A stretch of DNA of 64,000 bases from NCBI GenBank assembly GCA_937907395.1, contig CALCII010000013.1, forward strand, positions 668,720 through 732,719, in the 5' to 3' direction. The DNA is from an uncultured Chitinophagaceae bacterium. Lineage in GTDB: Bacteria > Bacteroidota > Bacteroidia > Chitinophagales > Chitinophagaceae. The notes below the pieces were generated by a model that ran no database searches, was not told the DNA's origin, and was given only the letters and a program-made list of their open reading frames with translations. The stretch's first letter is position 1. Each line of letters opens with the position of its first letter. This document shows, in pieces, positions 18,879-28,274 of this stretch. Position numbers and translations under genes: made by a program.

Positions 18879-21656
18879 TCAGAAGTTAGAGGGTTTGCCG
18901 TTTTTTGAAAAGTTCCATGCAAAGGAGAGTAGCCAGAAACGACGGATGTTCTGGAATGTGCTTTCGGAAATAAAGTTGCTGCTGATATTTCTGCGTATGC
19001 CCAGGTTTTGATTGAACATATCGTTTACAGATAGTTTTACTTCGAAGGCTTCCGATTTTGTGAGTGTTTTACGTATGCTTCCGTTTAACAAGACTACATT
19101 ACGCTGGCTAACGAAAGTTTCTGTCTTTTCAAACATGTTTACTTCCCCGTTGATATTGGCGTAGAGTTTTATTTTCTTGAACTTCATTTCAACATAAGGA
19201 TAAGCATTCATGCTCCAGTATTTTGTAACTGCGTTTTTATTAATGGAAGAACGGGATACATTGTACCGTGGTTCAATATTTAGATTGAAGTTGAGCCATT
19301 TGTCGTTCCATTTTCCAAGCCCTGTCCCAAACCCAACGCTGTAATTATCGGTTACGTTTTGTAAACCATTAACCATATTTACCATGCGGCTGATGCTTCC
19401 ACTTGCATTGAAATTCATATTCACTCCCTGGAATATTTCAAATCCATACATGCCCCACATATCGCCATTATAATTTCCATTAGTATTAATTGTTTGAGAG
19501 GTTCTTCTTCCGCTTGCGTCAATAGTGTTGGAGCTTGTAATGGCGTTGTTTACAAAACTGAAATTGCCTGACATCCAGAAACTCTGGCTTTTAATCACTT
19601 TATAGTTATTCATCGTCACATTGAACGAGTGACGAAATGCTTGTTTCAGGTTGGGATTGCCCAATGTAATATTGAGCGGATCAATATTGTCGATGATGGG
19701 ATTGATTTGTTGCAGAGTAGGGTTCTGGGTACTTCCGTTATAGCTCAAGGAAATACTTTTTTGTTTTTTAGGCGCATAACGGATACTTGCTTTCGGAAGT
19801 AAATTGGTGAAAGACCTGCTTCTTGTATAATTCTTGTTTAATTCTTCCAGGTTGAATGTTGCAATTCCCACACCAGTTCCAAAAGAAGCGGTGATTTTTT
19901 TATAGTTATAACGAAAAGAGAAAGCGCCACTGTGATTGGTTGTGCGGAACAGGAAATGATTGCTCAGTGTATCCACTATATTGGTATACTTATCACCGGC
20001 TACAGGTTTTTCGAATGTATTCCTTTCTGCATCATTACGGCCAAAACTATTACGGTAATTGAGTTCCAGGTTCCACCGTTTTGTTATTGGCTCTGTATAA
20101 ACAATATTATTCTGAATTACAGTTTGCCGTTCATTGGTGGTCTTTTTCTGGTCAAAGGATTGTGCGGAGGTAATTGTTCCTGTAAGAGGATCGTAAAAAT
20201 TACTCACAGAATTGAGGAAACCATCCCCCGATTTTCCATTAAAACTGAAATTGCCTGTATAGCTGATGGTTCTTCCGGGTTTACCAAGACGCTTCTTGAA
20301 AACAACTTCGGATGTGAAATCCTGGTTGTTGAGATCGGTGGTGGTGGTTCGGCTTTGGCTGTTGATGCGCTGTCCTTCTTCACTCAGTGACTCGCCCCCA
20401 TAAACATTTGCATTTTTTCTGTTCACTACTGTTCCTGAAAGTTTCAATTTTAAAGTAGTGGCAGAGTCAATGTTCCAATCGTACAGTGTTTTTAATTTAT
20501 GCCTCCATTTGCTGGTACTGAAAACCTGAGATGTGGTATTTGTAAAACTTGTATCGGGTAAAATTGTTTTTGTGATGCTATTGTTTCTGCCGGTAACAGT
20601 TTGGTCGTTGAATTGATAATTGCTGTTAAGGGCATTCTTGTCTTTATTCCATTTGTTGATATAGGTGAGTCCGCCGGTTGTGGATTTGGGCAACCCCTCA
20701 CCATTGGTAAAATCATCGTTGTTATTACTCCACATCATCATACCTCCATCTTCCATAATTTCCATATTGGAGTTGTCGTTACTTCCGTAATTGCGCTGCT
20801 CATTCCAGTCGAGGCCTTCAAAAGTTGTATTGTTGTGTGTTACATAAGCAGCTATTTTTTGTTTCTTCCTGAATGAATTAATCATTGCTTTTGATGTACG
20901 GTAATGATCAAAATCGGTGCCCGCTTCCACCTTGCCGAAATAACCTTTCTTCTTATCGTCTTTCAGCTCCAGGTTGATGGTTTTTGTTTTTTGTCCGTCA
21001 TCAACTCCGGTAAATTCCGCCTGTTCACTTTTCTTGTCAAATACCTGTACTTTATCCACCACTTTTGCCTGCAGGTTTTGCGTTACAACAGCGGGATCAT
21101 CGCTGAAGAATTCTTCTCCGTCTACTAATATCTTCTCCACTTTTTGTCCCTGGGCAATAATTTCACCTTTGGCATTTACCTGTAAGCCCGGCAATCGTTT
21201 CAGCAGTTCCTGAACATTGGCATTGGGCCCCACGTAAAAACTATCTGCTTTATATTCTGTAGTATCGCCTTTAATGCGGATAGCGCTTACTTTATTTTGA
21301 ATGATAATTTCCTGCAGGAGCTTTGTCCTTGGAATAATAGTGATGTTTTTTTGCAACGAGCTGTTTTCACCCAGCTCCACTTCATCTGTAAAGTCGGCAT
21401 ATCCGGGATAGGTGATCAGGAATACATAACGGCCGGCAGGAATCTTATCCAGTTCAAAAGCTCCGGTTGGTGTTGTGCGTGTAAACCGGGCCAATACAGA
21501 ATCTTTCACCCGAATGAGGCTCACAACAGCATTTCCCAGCTTGGTACCACTGCTGGTATCTGTTACTGTACCTGAAATTTTGTTGGATTGGCCGAACGAA
21601 AGTAATGAAATACAAAGGCCGATGGTTAGCAGTAAAAGTGATTTTGGAAGCATCAT
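18879..21656 (-). CDS. TonB-dependent-receptor-like outer-membrane barrel with carboxypeptidase-regulatory domain
   Basis: 925 residues. The signal peptide ends at about LLSFGQ (residue 23). A CarboxypepD_reg-like domain follows (SGTVTDTSSGTKLGNAVVSL, residues 26-110), then a plug domain (ELLKRLPGLQVNAKGEI; KILVDGEEFFSDDPAVV), then a long beta-barrel ending at WNFSKNGKPSNF. No classical TonB box is obvious. This is the outer membrane beta-barrel family common in Bacteroidota and often found with a GLPGLI protein, as here. The transported substrate, if any, is unknown. Two start codons are adjacent (Met-Met); either may be used. Confidence 0.85.
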   Translation of the reverse strand: MMLPKSLLLLTIGLCISLLSFGQSNKISGTVTDTSSGTKLGNAVVSLIRVKDSVLARFTRTTPTGAFELDKIPAGRYVFLITYPGYADFTDEVELGENSSLQKNITIIPRTKLLQEIIIQNKVSAIRIKGDTTEYKADSFYVGPNANVQELLKRLPGLQVNAKGEIIAQGQKVEKILVDGEEFFSDDPAVVTQNLQAKVVDKVQVFDKKSEQAEFTGVDDGQKTKTINLELKDDKKKGYFGKVEAGTDFDHYRTSKAMINSFRKKQKIAAYVTHNNTTFEGLDWNEQRNYGSNDNSNMEIMEDGGMMMWSNNNDDFTNGEGLPKSTTGGLTYINKWNKDKNALNSNYQFNDQTVTGRNNSITKTILPDTSFTNTTSQVFSTSKWRHKLKTLYDWNIDSATTLKLKLSGTVVNRKNANVYGGESLSEEGQRINSQSRTTTTDLNNQDFTSEVVFKKRLGKPGRTISYTGNFSFNGKSGDGFLNSVSNFYDPLTGTITSAQSFDQKKTTNERQTVIQNNIVYTEPITKRWNLELNYRNSFGRNDAERNTFEKPVAGDKYTNIVDTLSNHFLFRTTNHSGAFSFRYNYKKITASFGTGVGIATFNLEELNKNYTRSRSFTNLLPKASIRYAPKKQKSISLSYNGSTQNPTLQQINPIIDNIDPLNITLGNPNLKQAFRHSFNVTMNNYKVIKSQSFWMSGNFSFVNNAITSSNTIDASGRRTSQTINTNGNYNGDMWGMYGFEIFQGVNMNFNASGSISRMVNMVNGLQNVTDNYSVGFGTGLGKWNDKWLNFNLNIEPRYNVSRSSINKNAVTKYWSMNAYPYVEMKFKKIKLYANINGEVNMFEKTETFVSQRNVVLLNGSIRKTLTKSEAFEVKLSVNDMFNQNLGIRRNISSNFISESTFQNIRRFWLLSFAWNFSKNGKPSNF

Positions 21657-21802
21657 AGTTTTGTGAATAGGTAATTGGCTGCGATGTTAAATTCTTTTTC
21701 AGTCACAATTGCTTTTGAAGATGTTAAAGTCGTATTTTTCGGTATGAACGGTAATTGCAGAATGCCGTTGTACAGCTTACGATCATTTCAAACTTAAATG
21801 CC

Positions 21803-23752
21803 ATGAGTTCCCCTAAAAAATACGAGGATTTCCATTTTGTAGATACAACCAAACCAGTGTGGAATTACTCACGCTTTGAAGGTGATGATATTGCCAATTT
21901 TCAGAATGGAACCAATTACCGTTGTTATGAATTGTTTGGCTCTCATTATATGGAAGTATTGGGTACACCGGGTTATTATTTTGCAGTGTGGGCTCCCAAC
22001 GCAACATTCATTTCGGTAATTGGTAATTTCAATGACTGGAATAAAGAATCGCACCCCTTGTTTGTACGCTTGGATAATTCAGGGATCTGGGAAGGGTTTA
22101 TTCCGCATATGCCCAAAGGGGAAGCTTATAAATATCATATTCATGGATATGCCGGGCAAAAACTGGATAAGGGCGATCCCTATGCCAATTTCTGGGAAGT
22201 ACGTCCTAAAACTGCATCGATCACATGGGATACGCATTATGAGTGGAATGACAAAGAGTGGATGAAAGTGCGAAAGGATCATAATAAACTGGATGCACCA
22301 TGGAGTGTGTATGAAGTACATCTTGCCAGTTGGATGCGGCCCGATAAATACAATGAAGAGAGTTATCATTCCTACGATTACATAAGAGAACGGTTGGTGC
22401 CATACGTAAAGGAAATGGGGTTCACACATGTTGAATTCATGCCGGTGATGGAACATCCGTTTGATGGCAGCTGGGGTTACCAGGGAACGGGTTATTATGC
22501 ACCTACTTCACGTTTTGGCAATCCGCAACAGTTCATGCACCTGGTTGATGCCTTTCACCAGGCAGGCATTGGTGTAATACTGGATTGGGTGCCGTCGCAT
22601 TTTCCTTATGATTCGCATGGATTATTTATGTTCGACGGAACACATACTTATGAGTATGCGGATATGCGTAAAGGCTATCATCCCGACTGGAACAGTTATA
22701 TTTTCAATTACAAGAGGGGAGAAGTGAAATCCTTTCTCATCAGTAATGCCCGATACTGGTTTGATAAATATCATATCGATGGTTTCAGGGTAGATGCTGT
22801 GTCTTCTATGTTAAAGTTGAATTATTCACGTAAGCAGGGACAGTGGGAGCCCAATGAGTTTGGCGGAGATGGCAACCTGGAAGCCATTCAGTTTATCAAA
22901 GATTTTAATGAAACTGTTTTCAGGGATTTCCCCGATGTACAAACTATTGCTGAAGAAGCTACTGATTGGCCAGGGGTAAGTAAGCCTACGTTTGATGATG
23001 GGCTTGGTTTTGGTATGAAGTGGATGATGGGCTGGATGCACGATACGTTGAAGTATTTTAAACAGGATGCGTATTTCCGGCAGTTTCAGCAGGATCAGTT
23101 TTCATTCAGTATGATGTATTTCTATGATGAAAACTTTATGTTGCCGCTGAGTCATGATGAAGTGGTTCATGGAAAGTCGCCCATGCTGTATAAAATGCCG
23201 GGAGATGAGTGGCAGAAATTTGCCAATCTGCGTTTGCTGTATTCATATATGTTTACACATCCCGGTGGTAAGTTGTTGTTCATGGGTAATGAATTTGGTT
23301 CCACCAATGAATGGAATTATAAATCAGAGTTACAATGGGAATTGCTGCAGTATGATCCGCATCGTTGCATGCGTGAATGTGTGAAAGACCTTTGTCATTT
23401 GTTGAAATCAGAACCGGCGATGTTTGAAAACCAGTTTAATATTTATGGGTTTGAATGGCTGGATTTAAATCACCGGAATGAATCAGTAATCAGCTATCGA
23501 CGGAAAGGCAAAAAACCGAAAGATGATTTGTTGGTGATTCTGAATATGACACCTGTGGTGCGTTCTGACTGGAAATTATATGTGAAAGGGAAGAAAGAGT
23601 GGACAGAAATTTTCAACAGTGATGAGAAAAAATACTGGGGCTCAGGTGATGTACTAAACCCTGAAATCAAGACAGAATTAGTGGATAAGAAAGAAAAAGT
23701 GTATGAGTTGAACCTGCAATTACCGCCGCTGGGGGCTATTGTTCTAAAGTAA
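21803..23752 (+). CDS. glgB: 1,4-alpha-glucan branching enzyme (GH13 subfamily 9 type)
   Basis: 649 residues from ATG 21803. A longer frame from TTG 21755 adds 16 residues that do not look coding. An N-terminal CBM48-like region (FAVWAPNATFISVIGNFNDW) is followed by the barrel. TGYYAPTSRFG, DWVPSHFP, DGFRVDAVSSML (nucleophile Asp near 330), TIAEEATDWP (acid Glu near 384) and LSHDEVVHGK (Asp near 451) are all present. The enzyme introduces alpha-1,6 branches into glycogen. It is about 7 kb from glgA-glgC rather than in one operon, and divergent from the TonB-like receptor gene. Confidence 0.95.
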   Translation: MSSPKKYEDFHFVDTTKPVWNYSRFEGDDIANFQNGTNYRCYELFGSHYMEVLGTPGYYFAVWAPNATFISVIGNFNDWNKESHPLFVRLDNSGIWEGFIPHMPKGEAYKYHIHGYAGQKLDKGDPYANFWEVRPKTASITWDTHYEWNDKEWMKVRKDHNKLDAPWSVYEVHLASWMRPDKYNEESYHSYDYIRERLVPYVKEMGFTHVEFMPVMEHPFDGSWGYQGTGYYAPTSRFGNPQQFMHLVDAFHQAGIGVILDWVPSHFPYDSHGLFMFDGTHTYEYADMRKGYHPDWNSYIFNYKRGEVKSFLISNARYWFDKYHIDGFRVDAVSSMLKLNYSRKQGQWEPNEFGGDGNLEAIQFIKDFNETVFRDFPDVQTIAEEATDWPGVSKPTFDDGLGFGMKWMMGWMHDTLKYFKQDAYFRQFQQDQFSFSMMYFYDENFMLPLSHDEVVHGKSPMLYKMPGDEWQKFANLRLLYSYMFTHPGGKLLFMGNEFGSTNEWNYKSELQWELLQYDPHRCMRECVKDLCHLLKSEPAMFENQFNIYGFEWLDLNHRNESVISYRRKGKKPKDDLLVILNMTPVVRSDWKLYVKGKKEWTEIFNSDEKKYWGSGDVLNPEIKTELVDKKEKVYELNLQLPPLGAIVLK

Positions 23753-23863
23753 AACACTTAGAAATCAGAATTATGGCATAATTTTTATAGTATCTTATCA
23801 TGTTATGTATACTTTTAGTCTCAGAAAACAAGATACATCCGTAAACCCCGAAACCGAACGTCC

Positions 23864-24895
23864 ATGAAAACTACCATTTTATCATTGGCGGTATTGTGCA
23901 TATCTGCACAAAGTACCTTTTCCCAGAACAGAGACAGTTCCGATTTTTACCTCAACAAGGCAAATGTAGCCCGTCAGGAAAGACGTATACAATTGGCACT
24001 GAATCTTTATGACAAAGCTGTGAAATTCGATACTACGAATATCCCGGCTGTAAAAACATTGGGCGACTATGCCCTTGAAACACGGAACTTCCGTATTGCC
24101 CTGGAGGCTTATACCCTCTGGAACCGGAGAGATCCTTCTAATGAAGAAACACTTCCCAAACTGGCTGGAATCTATTTCAATTTTGGCCGCTATAAAGATG
24201 CACTTTCCTGTGCCGAGCAGTGGGAGCAAAAACACAAAGATAAACCGCTGCATTATATTTCAGGTATGAGTCATTATTACCTGGAAAACTATCCGTTCGC
24301 AATTAACCGTTTGTTGTATGCTGCAGAAACAGATTCAACAAATGCACAATTGTATTATACAATCGGACGTAGTTATGTGGAAATGGAACGCTATACACAG
24401 GCAATTCCTTTTTACAAAAAAGCTGCAACGTTCGATACCAAAAACCCCCGGTACGTATATGAAATGGGTATGGTTTATTATTCCATTCCAGACGATAAAA
24501 ATGCCATCGCCATGTTTGAACTGGCAGCAGAAAGAGGCTGGGTGCAAAATGCCGATTATTTTGAAAACCTAGCGTATGGATACATGAACATTGGCAATTT
24601 TACCAAAGCCACAGAATTACTGCAAAAATCATTAGAGAAACGTCCTTATAGTGTAGGAGTAACCTATGCGTTGGCCGAATCTCAATATAAAAGCGGACAG
24701 TTTCAGAATGCTATTCAAAACTGGGATAAAGTTCTCCAGGTGGATGTGAAAAATGCACGTTCTCTCTATATGATTGGTATGTGCTATCAGAAAATGGGAC
24801 AAAAAGAAATGGGCATGGCACTTTGCGATAAAGCAATTGAAATGGATCCTTCTCTTTCCAGTCTGAAACAAAAGAAAATGAATATGGGCTTATAG
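23864..24895 (+). CDS. Exported tetratricopeptide repeat protein
   Basis: 343 residues with a signal peptide (MKTTILSLAVLCISAQSTFSQ). The remainder is about eight TPR units with the usual W/L/G/Y/A/F/A/P spacing, for example AKLYYTIGRSYVEMERYTQ-like segments around 150-170 and NAQLYYTIGRSYVEMERY followed by AIPFYKKA. The final unit ends ALCDKAIEMDPSLSSLK. TPR proteins act as scaffolds for protein contacts, and no specific partner can be named. It follows glgB by 111 bp and may be independent. Confidence 0.8.
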   Translation: MKTTILSLAVLCISAQSTFSQNRDSSDFYLNKANVARQERRIQLALNLYDKAVKFDTTNIPAVKTLGDYALETRNFRIALEAYTLWNRRDPSNEETLPKLAGIYFNFGRYKDALSCAEQWEQKHKDKPLHYISGMSHYYLENYPFAINRLLYAAETDSTNAQLYYTIGRSYVEMERYTQAIPFYKKAATFDTKNPRYVYEMGMVYYSIPDDKNAIAMFELAAERGWVQNADYFENLAYGYMNIGNFTKATELLQKSLEKRPYSVGVTYALAESQYKSGQFQNAIQNWDKVLQVDVKNARSLYMIGMCYQKMGQKEMGMALCDKAIEMDPSLSSLKQKKMNMGL

Positions 24896-24913
24896 TTTTT
24901 CCTGTTGTTTTAT

Positions 24914-24948
24914 AAAAAGAAAGGCAGTCATCGACTGCCTTTCTTTTT
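24914..24948 (+). terminator. Terminator of the TPR gene
   Basis: A 15-bp stem aaaagaaaggcagtc with a 3-base loop and its complement is followed by a short T-run. Confidence 0.8.
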
Positions 24949-25006
24949 GCCCGTTCGTTTCCACATGTGTGGATAGTGGCCATTCCCTCTCTGGCTCATT
25001 TTTTGG

Positions 25007-25014
25007 TATTTTTG
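25007..25014 (+). promoter_or_regulatory. -7 promoter element of the amidotransferase gene
   Basis: TATTTTTG fits TAnnTTTG and ends 5 bases before the ATG at 25020. It also argues against the longer start at 24969. Confidence 0.45.
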
Positions 25015-25019
25015 CAGCT

Positions 25020-25859
25020 ATGAGTTCTACTGGAAGGAAAAAAGTAAGAGTTGCTATTCTGGATCTGTATGATGGGTTTGCCAACCAGGGAATGCGTTGT
25101 ATCAGGGAAATTCTCAATCAATTTGGCGATATACATCAGATCGATCTCGAATGGGATGAATTTGATGTGCGCCGTGAAAATGCCGTTCCTGATCTTTCTT
25201 ATGATATTTTTATTTCAACAGGTGGACCTGGCAGCCCTTTCGATGGGGAAGGCACAACCTGGGAAAACAATTATTATCAGTGGCTCACAGATGTATTAGA
25301 ATGGAATCAGAAACAGGAATCAAAGAAGCAGGTGTTCTTTATCTGCCATTCATTTCAACTGGCCTGTCGCTATTTCAAAATTGGTGAAGTGTGCAAGCGT
25401 AAATCAACAGCTTTTGGTGTATTTCCCGTGCATGCAATTCCCAGTTCGGCACAGGAAACTGTATTTGAAGGATTGAACGATCCATTTTATGTGGTGGATA
25501 GTCGTGATTACCAGGTGATCCGTCCCAACTTTACACGCATTAAAGAATTGGGTGCCCAGTTACTGTGTATTGAAAAAGATCGTCCGCATGTGCCTTTGGA
25601 ACGTGCCATTATGGGCATCCGGTTTAATGAGTATATGATTGGTACACAGTTTCATCCCGAGGCCGATGCAGTAGGTATGAGCATGTATCTTCAAACAGAA
25701 GAAAAGAAAAAAACGGTGATTGAAAATCACGGATTCGAAAAATGGAAGAGCATGATTGAACATCTGGAGGATCCTGATAAAATCATGTGGACCTATTCGC
25801 ATATACTTCCTAACTTTCTTCATCAATCAGTATTTGAACCGGTGCAGGTGCCTGCATAA
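25020..25859 (+). CDS. Class-I glutamine amidotransferase-like protein
   Basis: 279 residues. The Rossmann-like triad fold is recognisable: RVAILDLYDG at the start, FISTGGPGSP (oxyanion strand) near 64-73, the nucleophile strand VFFICHSFQLACRYF with Cys near 109, and GTQFHPEAD with the His-x-Glu pair near 220. The elbow reads C-H-S-F-Q where GMP-synthase-type GATases have C-x-G-x-Q, so the glycine is replaced by serine. The expected activity is glutamine or gamma-glutamyl amide hydrolysis, but the altered elbow makes this uncertain. The next gene, a glutathionylspermidine-synthase-like ATP-grasp protein, begins 35 bp downstream on the same strand, so the two are very likely co-transcribed. 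Confidence 0.75.
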   Translation: MSSTGRKKVRVAILDLYDGFANQGMRCIREILNQFGDIHQIDLEWDEFDVRRENAVPDLSYDIFISTGGPGSPFDGEGTTWENNYYQWLTDVLEWNQKQESKKQVFFICHSFQLACRYFKIGEVCKRKSTAFGVFPVHAIPSSAQETVFEGLNDPFYVVDSRDYQVIRPNFTRIKELGAQLLCIEKDRPHVPLERAIMGIRFNEYMIGTQFHPEADAVGMSMYLQTEEKKKTVIENHGFEKWKSMIEHLEDPDKIMWTYSHILPNFLHQSVFEPVQVPA

Positions 25860-25894
25860 TTCATATCATTACAGTTATCTAAATTATCTACCTG

Positions 25895-27091
25895 ATGGTA
25901 ACACCCATTCGCAAGGCTTTTAACCAGTCTTTTACCAAGGAAAATTATGATGCTTTTTTAAAAGCGCTGGATTCCAAACATCCGGGAGCGGTTGTGTTTC
26001 GTGTGGCTGAAACACCTGTATTTGTAGATAAGGTATTTAAAGCGAAAATCATTCATGCCTGTGAAAGTATTGTAGATGTTATTTGCAGTGAGGGATTTTC
26101 AACGATTACAGAACGTTCCATTCCCGCCGGTGAAAAGGTGGCCAATGAAGTGCCTTATGCACAAATGATTTCATTTGATTTTGGTGTGTGTATTAATGAG
26201 GAAGGAGTGCTGGAACCGCAACTCATCGAAATGCAGGGCTTTCCCACTTTGTACGCATTCCAGGCTTATTACCCGGAAGTGATCAAACAGTATTTTTCCA
26301 TACCATCTAATTACAGCAATTATTTCAACGGGTATACGAAGGATACATATGTAGCAATGTTGCGGAAGCTGATCCTTGGGAATCATCAGCCGGAGGAAGT
26401 GATTCTGTTGGAGATTAAACCGCACGAACAAAAAACAAAGATTGATTTCTATTGTACAACAGATTATACGGATGTTAAGCCTGTTTGCTTAACTGAACTG
26501 ATCCAGGAAGGAAGACAATTATATTATCTCAATAACGGAAAGAAAACACAGATCAAACGAATATACAATCGTGTGATATTTGATGATCTGAAAGCAAATC
26601 TTGCTTCTTTGGGAAATGTAGTGGATATTACCCAGGATTTTGATGTGGAGTGGATGCCGCATCCAAACTGGTTCTACCGCATTAGTAAATTCACCCTTCC
26701 TTTTATTGAGAATCCATTTGTGCCAACCACTTATTTTCTGAATGAAATCAAACAATTGCCGGGCGATTTAAAAGAGTATGTGTTAAAACCGCTCTTCTCA
26801 TTTGCCGGACAAGGTGTAAAAATTGATGTTACACAGGAAGATATAGATGCGATTAAAGATCCTGAGAATTTTATCCTTCAGAAAAAAGTGAAGTATGCCG
26901 ATGTGATTGAAACACCTGATGTTCCTGCAAAAGTTGAAATACGAATGATGTATGTGTGGCAGGAAGGTGCAGCAAGACCGGAATTGGTCACCAACCTAGC
27001 CCGCCTCAGCAAAGGAAAAATGATTGGTGTGCGGTATAATGCAGATAAAGAGTGGGTGGGAGGCAGTGTTGCTTTCTTTGAAAATGATTAA
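25895..27091 (+). CDS. ATP-grasp-like protein resembling glutathionylspermidine synthase
   Basis: 398 residues, no signal peptide. Two segments recall the circularly permuted ATP-grasp enzymes of the glutathionylspermidine synthase group. LEPQLIEMQGFPTLYAFQ (near 107-124) matches the place of their LIE.NADTPT motif, and YVLKPLFSFAGQGVKI (near 294-310) matches their KP..G.EG glycine-rich ATP loop. Late positions EIRMMYVW and ARLSKGKMIGVRYN could complete the nucleotide site. Such enzymes form an amide bond between a peptide carboxylate and an amine using ATP. The resemblance is by motif only, and the usual NAD part is altered to MQGFP. Context with a GATase, a GCS2 ligase and a second ATP-grasp gene supports a ligase role. 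Confidence 0.6.
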   Translation: MVTPIRKAFNQSFTKENYDAFLKALDSKHPGAVVFRVAETPVFVDKVFKAKIIHACESIVDVICSEGFSTITERSIPAGEKVANEVPYAQMISFDFGVCINEEGVLEPQLIEMQGFPTLYAFQAYYPEVIKQYFSIPSNYSNYFNGYTKDTYVAMLRKLILGNHQPEEVILLEIKPHEQKTKIDFYCTTDYTDVKPVCLTELIQEGRQLYYLNNGKKTQIKRIYNRVIFDDLKANLASLGNVVDITQDFDVEWMPHPNWFYRISKFTLPFIENPFVPTTYFLNEIKQLPGDLKEYVLKPLFSFAGQGVKIDVTQEDIDAIKDPENFILQKKVKYADVIETPDVPAKVEIRMMYVWQEGAARPELVTNLARLSKGKMIGVRYNADKEWVGGSVAFFEND

Positions 27092-27093
27092 TA

Positions 27094-27127
27094 AAAAAAG
27101 ATCGTTACATAGTAACGATCTTTTTTT
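27094..27127. terminator. Bidirectional terminator between the two halves of the ligase cluster
   Basis: A-run, stem gatcgttac, loop ata, complement gtaacgatc and T-run between converging genes. Confidence 0.85.
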
Positions 27128-27144
27128 ATCTGAATAAGTTATCA

Positions 27145-28257
27145 TCAGATTCCCGACAGGAACTGTGATCCGATATAATCCACCACACTTTCAAGGCTTT
27201 TCGTTTCTTCATATACTTTCAACTGCCGGTCGGCTCCTGTTCCCTGGTCCAGCATCACCGGTATATAGTTGATTGCATGACGGCTGCCCAATTCGTCCAC
27301 CACATCATCAATGAAATCGAGGAGCTCATAAATGAGTGCACGTGTATTGGTTTCTTCTTCCTTTCCAAAGTCAATCAGGTAGCCATCAATTCCGTAACGG
27401 CTGGCTCTCCATTTGTTTTCGTTTATCAGTGCCCGTTGGTATTGATTAAAATTGAGGTTCTGATTACGAAGTTTGTAGAGCTTGGCAGTTACAGCCTGGA
27501 ATAATGCAGTAATGGCAATGGTTTCAGGAACCGTAAGCGGCACATCGCAAATACGGAATTCAATGGTATTAAAGAATGGATGCACTCTTAAATCCCACCA
27601 GATTTTTTTTGCGTTATCAATACAATTTGTTTTTACCAATAGGTTTACAAAGTTGTCATACGCTTCTATACTGTCGAAGTATTCTGGTATACCAGTTCTG
27701 GGAAATTTATCAAACACTTTTGTGCGGAAAGATTTGTAGCCTGTTTGCCTGGCTTCCCAGAAAGGAGAGTTGGTGCTGAGCGCATAAATATGCGGCAAAA
27801 AATAACGGGCACTGTTTGCCAGGTGAATGGCCATTTTCCTGTTTTCAACACCTACGTGCACATGCAATCCAAAAATGAGGTTACTCCGGGCGGCTTCCTG
27901 TAATTCATTTACAATCTGACTGTAACGCACATGATCTGTGATTAGCTGATCCTGCCAATGGCTTAATGGGTGTGTGCCGCTTGCTCCAACTGCGAGGTGC
28001 ATATTGTTGGCAATACCGCTGATGGTGCGCCTGAGAGCAGAAACATCTTTGTAAGCTTCGTCAATATTCTGGCAAATATCAGTGCCAACTTCCACAACCG
28101 CCTGGTGCATTTCTGCTTTCACTTTGTCCTTGATCACTTTGTGGCCTTCTATTACAATTTTTTGTTCATGGCTGGTTAGTTCCCTTGTAACAGGATCAAA
28201 CACCATGTATTCTTCCTCAACCCCAAGGGTGAATTGTTTATAATTGATTGGACCCAT
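27145..28257 (-). CDS. YbdK-type carboxylate-amine ligase (GCS2 family)
   Basis: 370 residues, close to E. coli YbdK (about 372). The glutamate-cysteine-ligase type 2 fold is marked by FTLGVEEEYMVFD (metal-binding glutamates near 10-18), VEVGTDICQN (near 55-64), GLHVHVGVENR (metal His near 128-138) and EFRICDVPLT (near 230). The family forms gamma-glutamyl amides using ATP, and YbdK itself shows weak glutamate-cysteine ligase activity. The gene is 17 bp downstream of an ATP-grasp ligase on the same strand, so the pair resembles the gshA-gshB logic: a gamma-glutamyl ligase followed by an ATP-grasp ligase. The substrate is not determined. Confidence 0.9.
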   Translation of the reverse strand: MGPINYKQFTLGVEEEYMVFDPVTRELTSHEQKIVIEGHKVIKDKVKAEMHQAVVEVGTDICQNIDEAYKDVSALRRTISGIANNMHLAVGASGTHPLSHWQDQLITDHVRYSQIVNELQEAARSNLIFGLHVHVGVENRKMAIHLANSARYFLPHIYALSTNSPFWEARQTGYKSFRTKVFDKFPRTGIPEYFDSIEAYDNFVNLLVKTNCIDNAKKIWWDLRVHPFFNTIEFRICDVPLTVPETIAITALFQAVTAKLYKLRNQNLNFNQYQRALINENKWRASRYGIDGYLIDFGKEEETNTRALIYELLDFIDDVVDELGSRHAINYIPVMLDQGTGADRQLKVYEETKSLESVVDYIGSQFLSGI

Positions 28258-28274
28258 AGTTTCTGTTTAATAAA

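Noticed and set aside
18879..21656. A SusC-type receptor for starch
   Set aside because: It lacks the SusC size and layout and has no SusD partner; a GLPGLI gene follows instead.
24969..25019. Upstream extension of the amidotransferase gene
   Set aside because: It would cross the TATTTTTG promoter box; the homologous part starts at the ATG at 25020.
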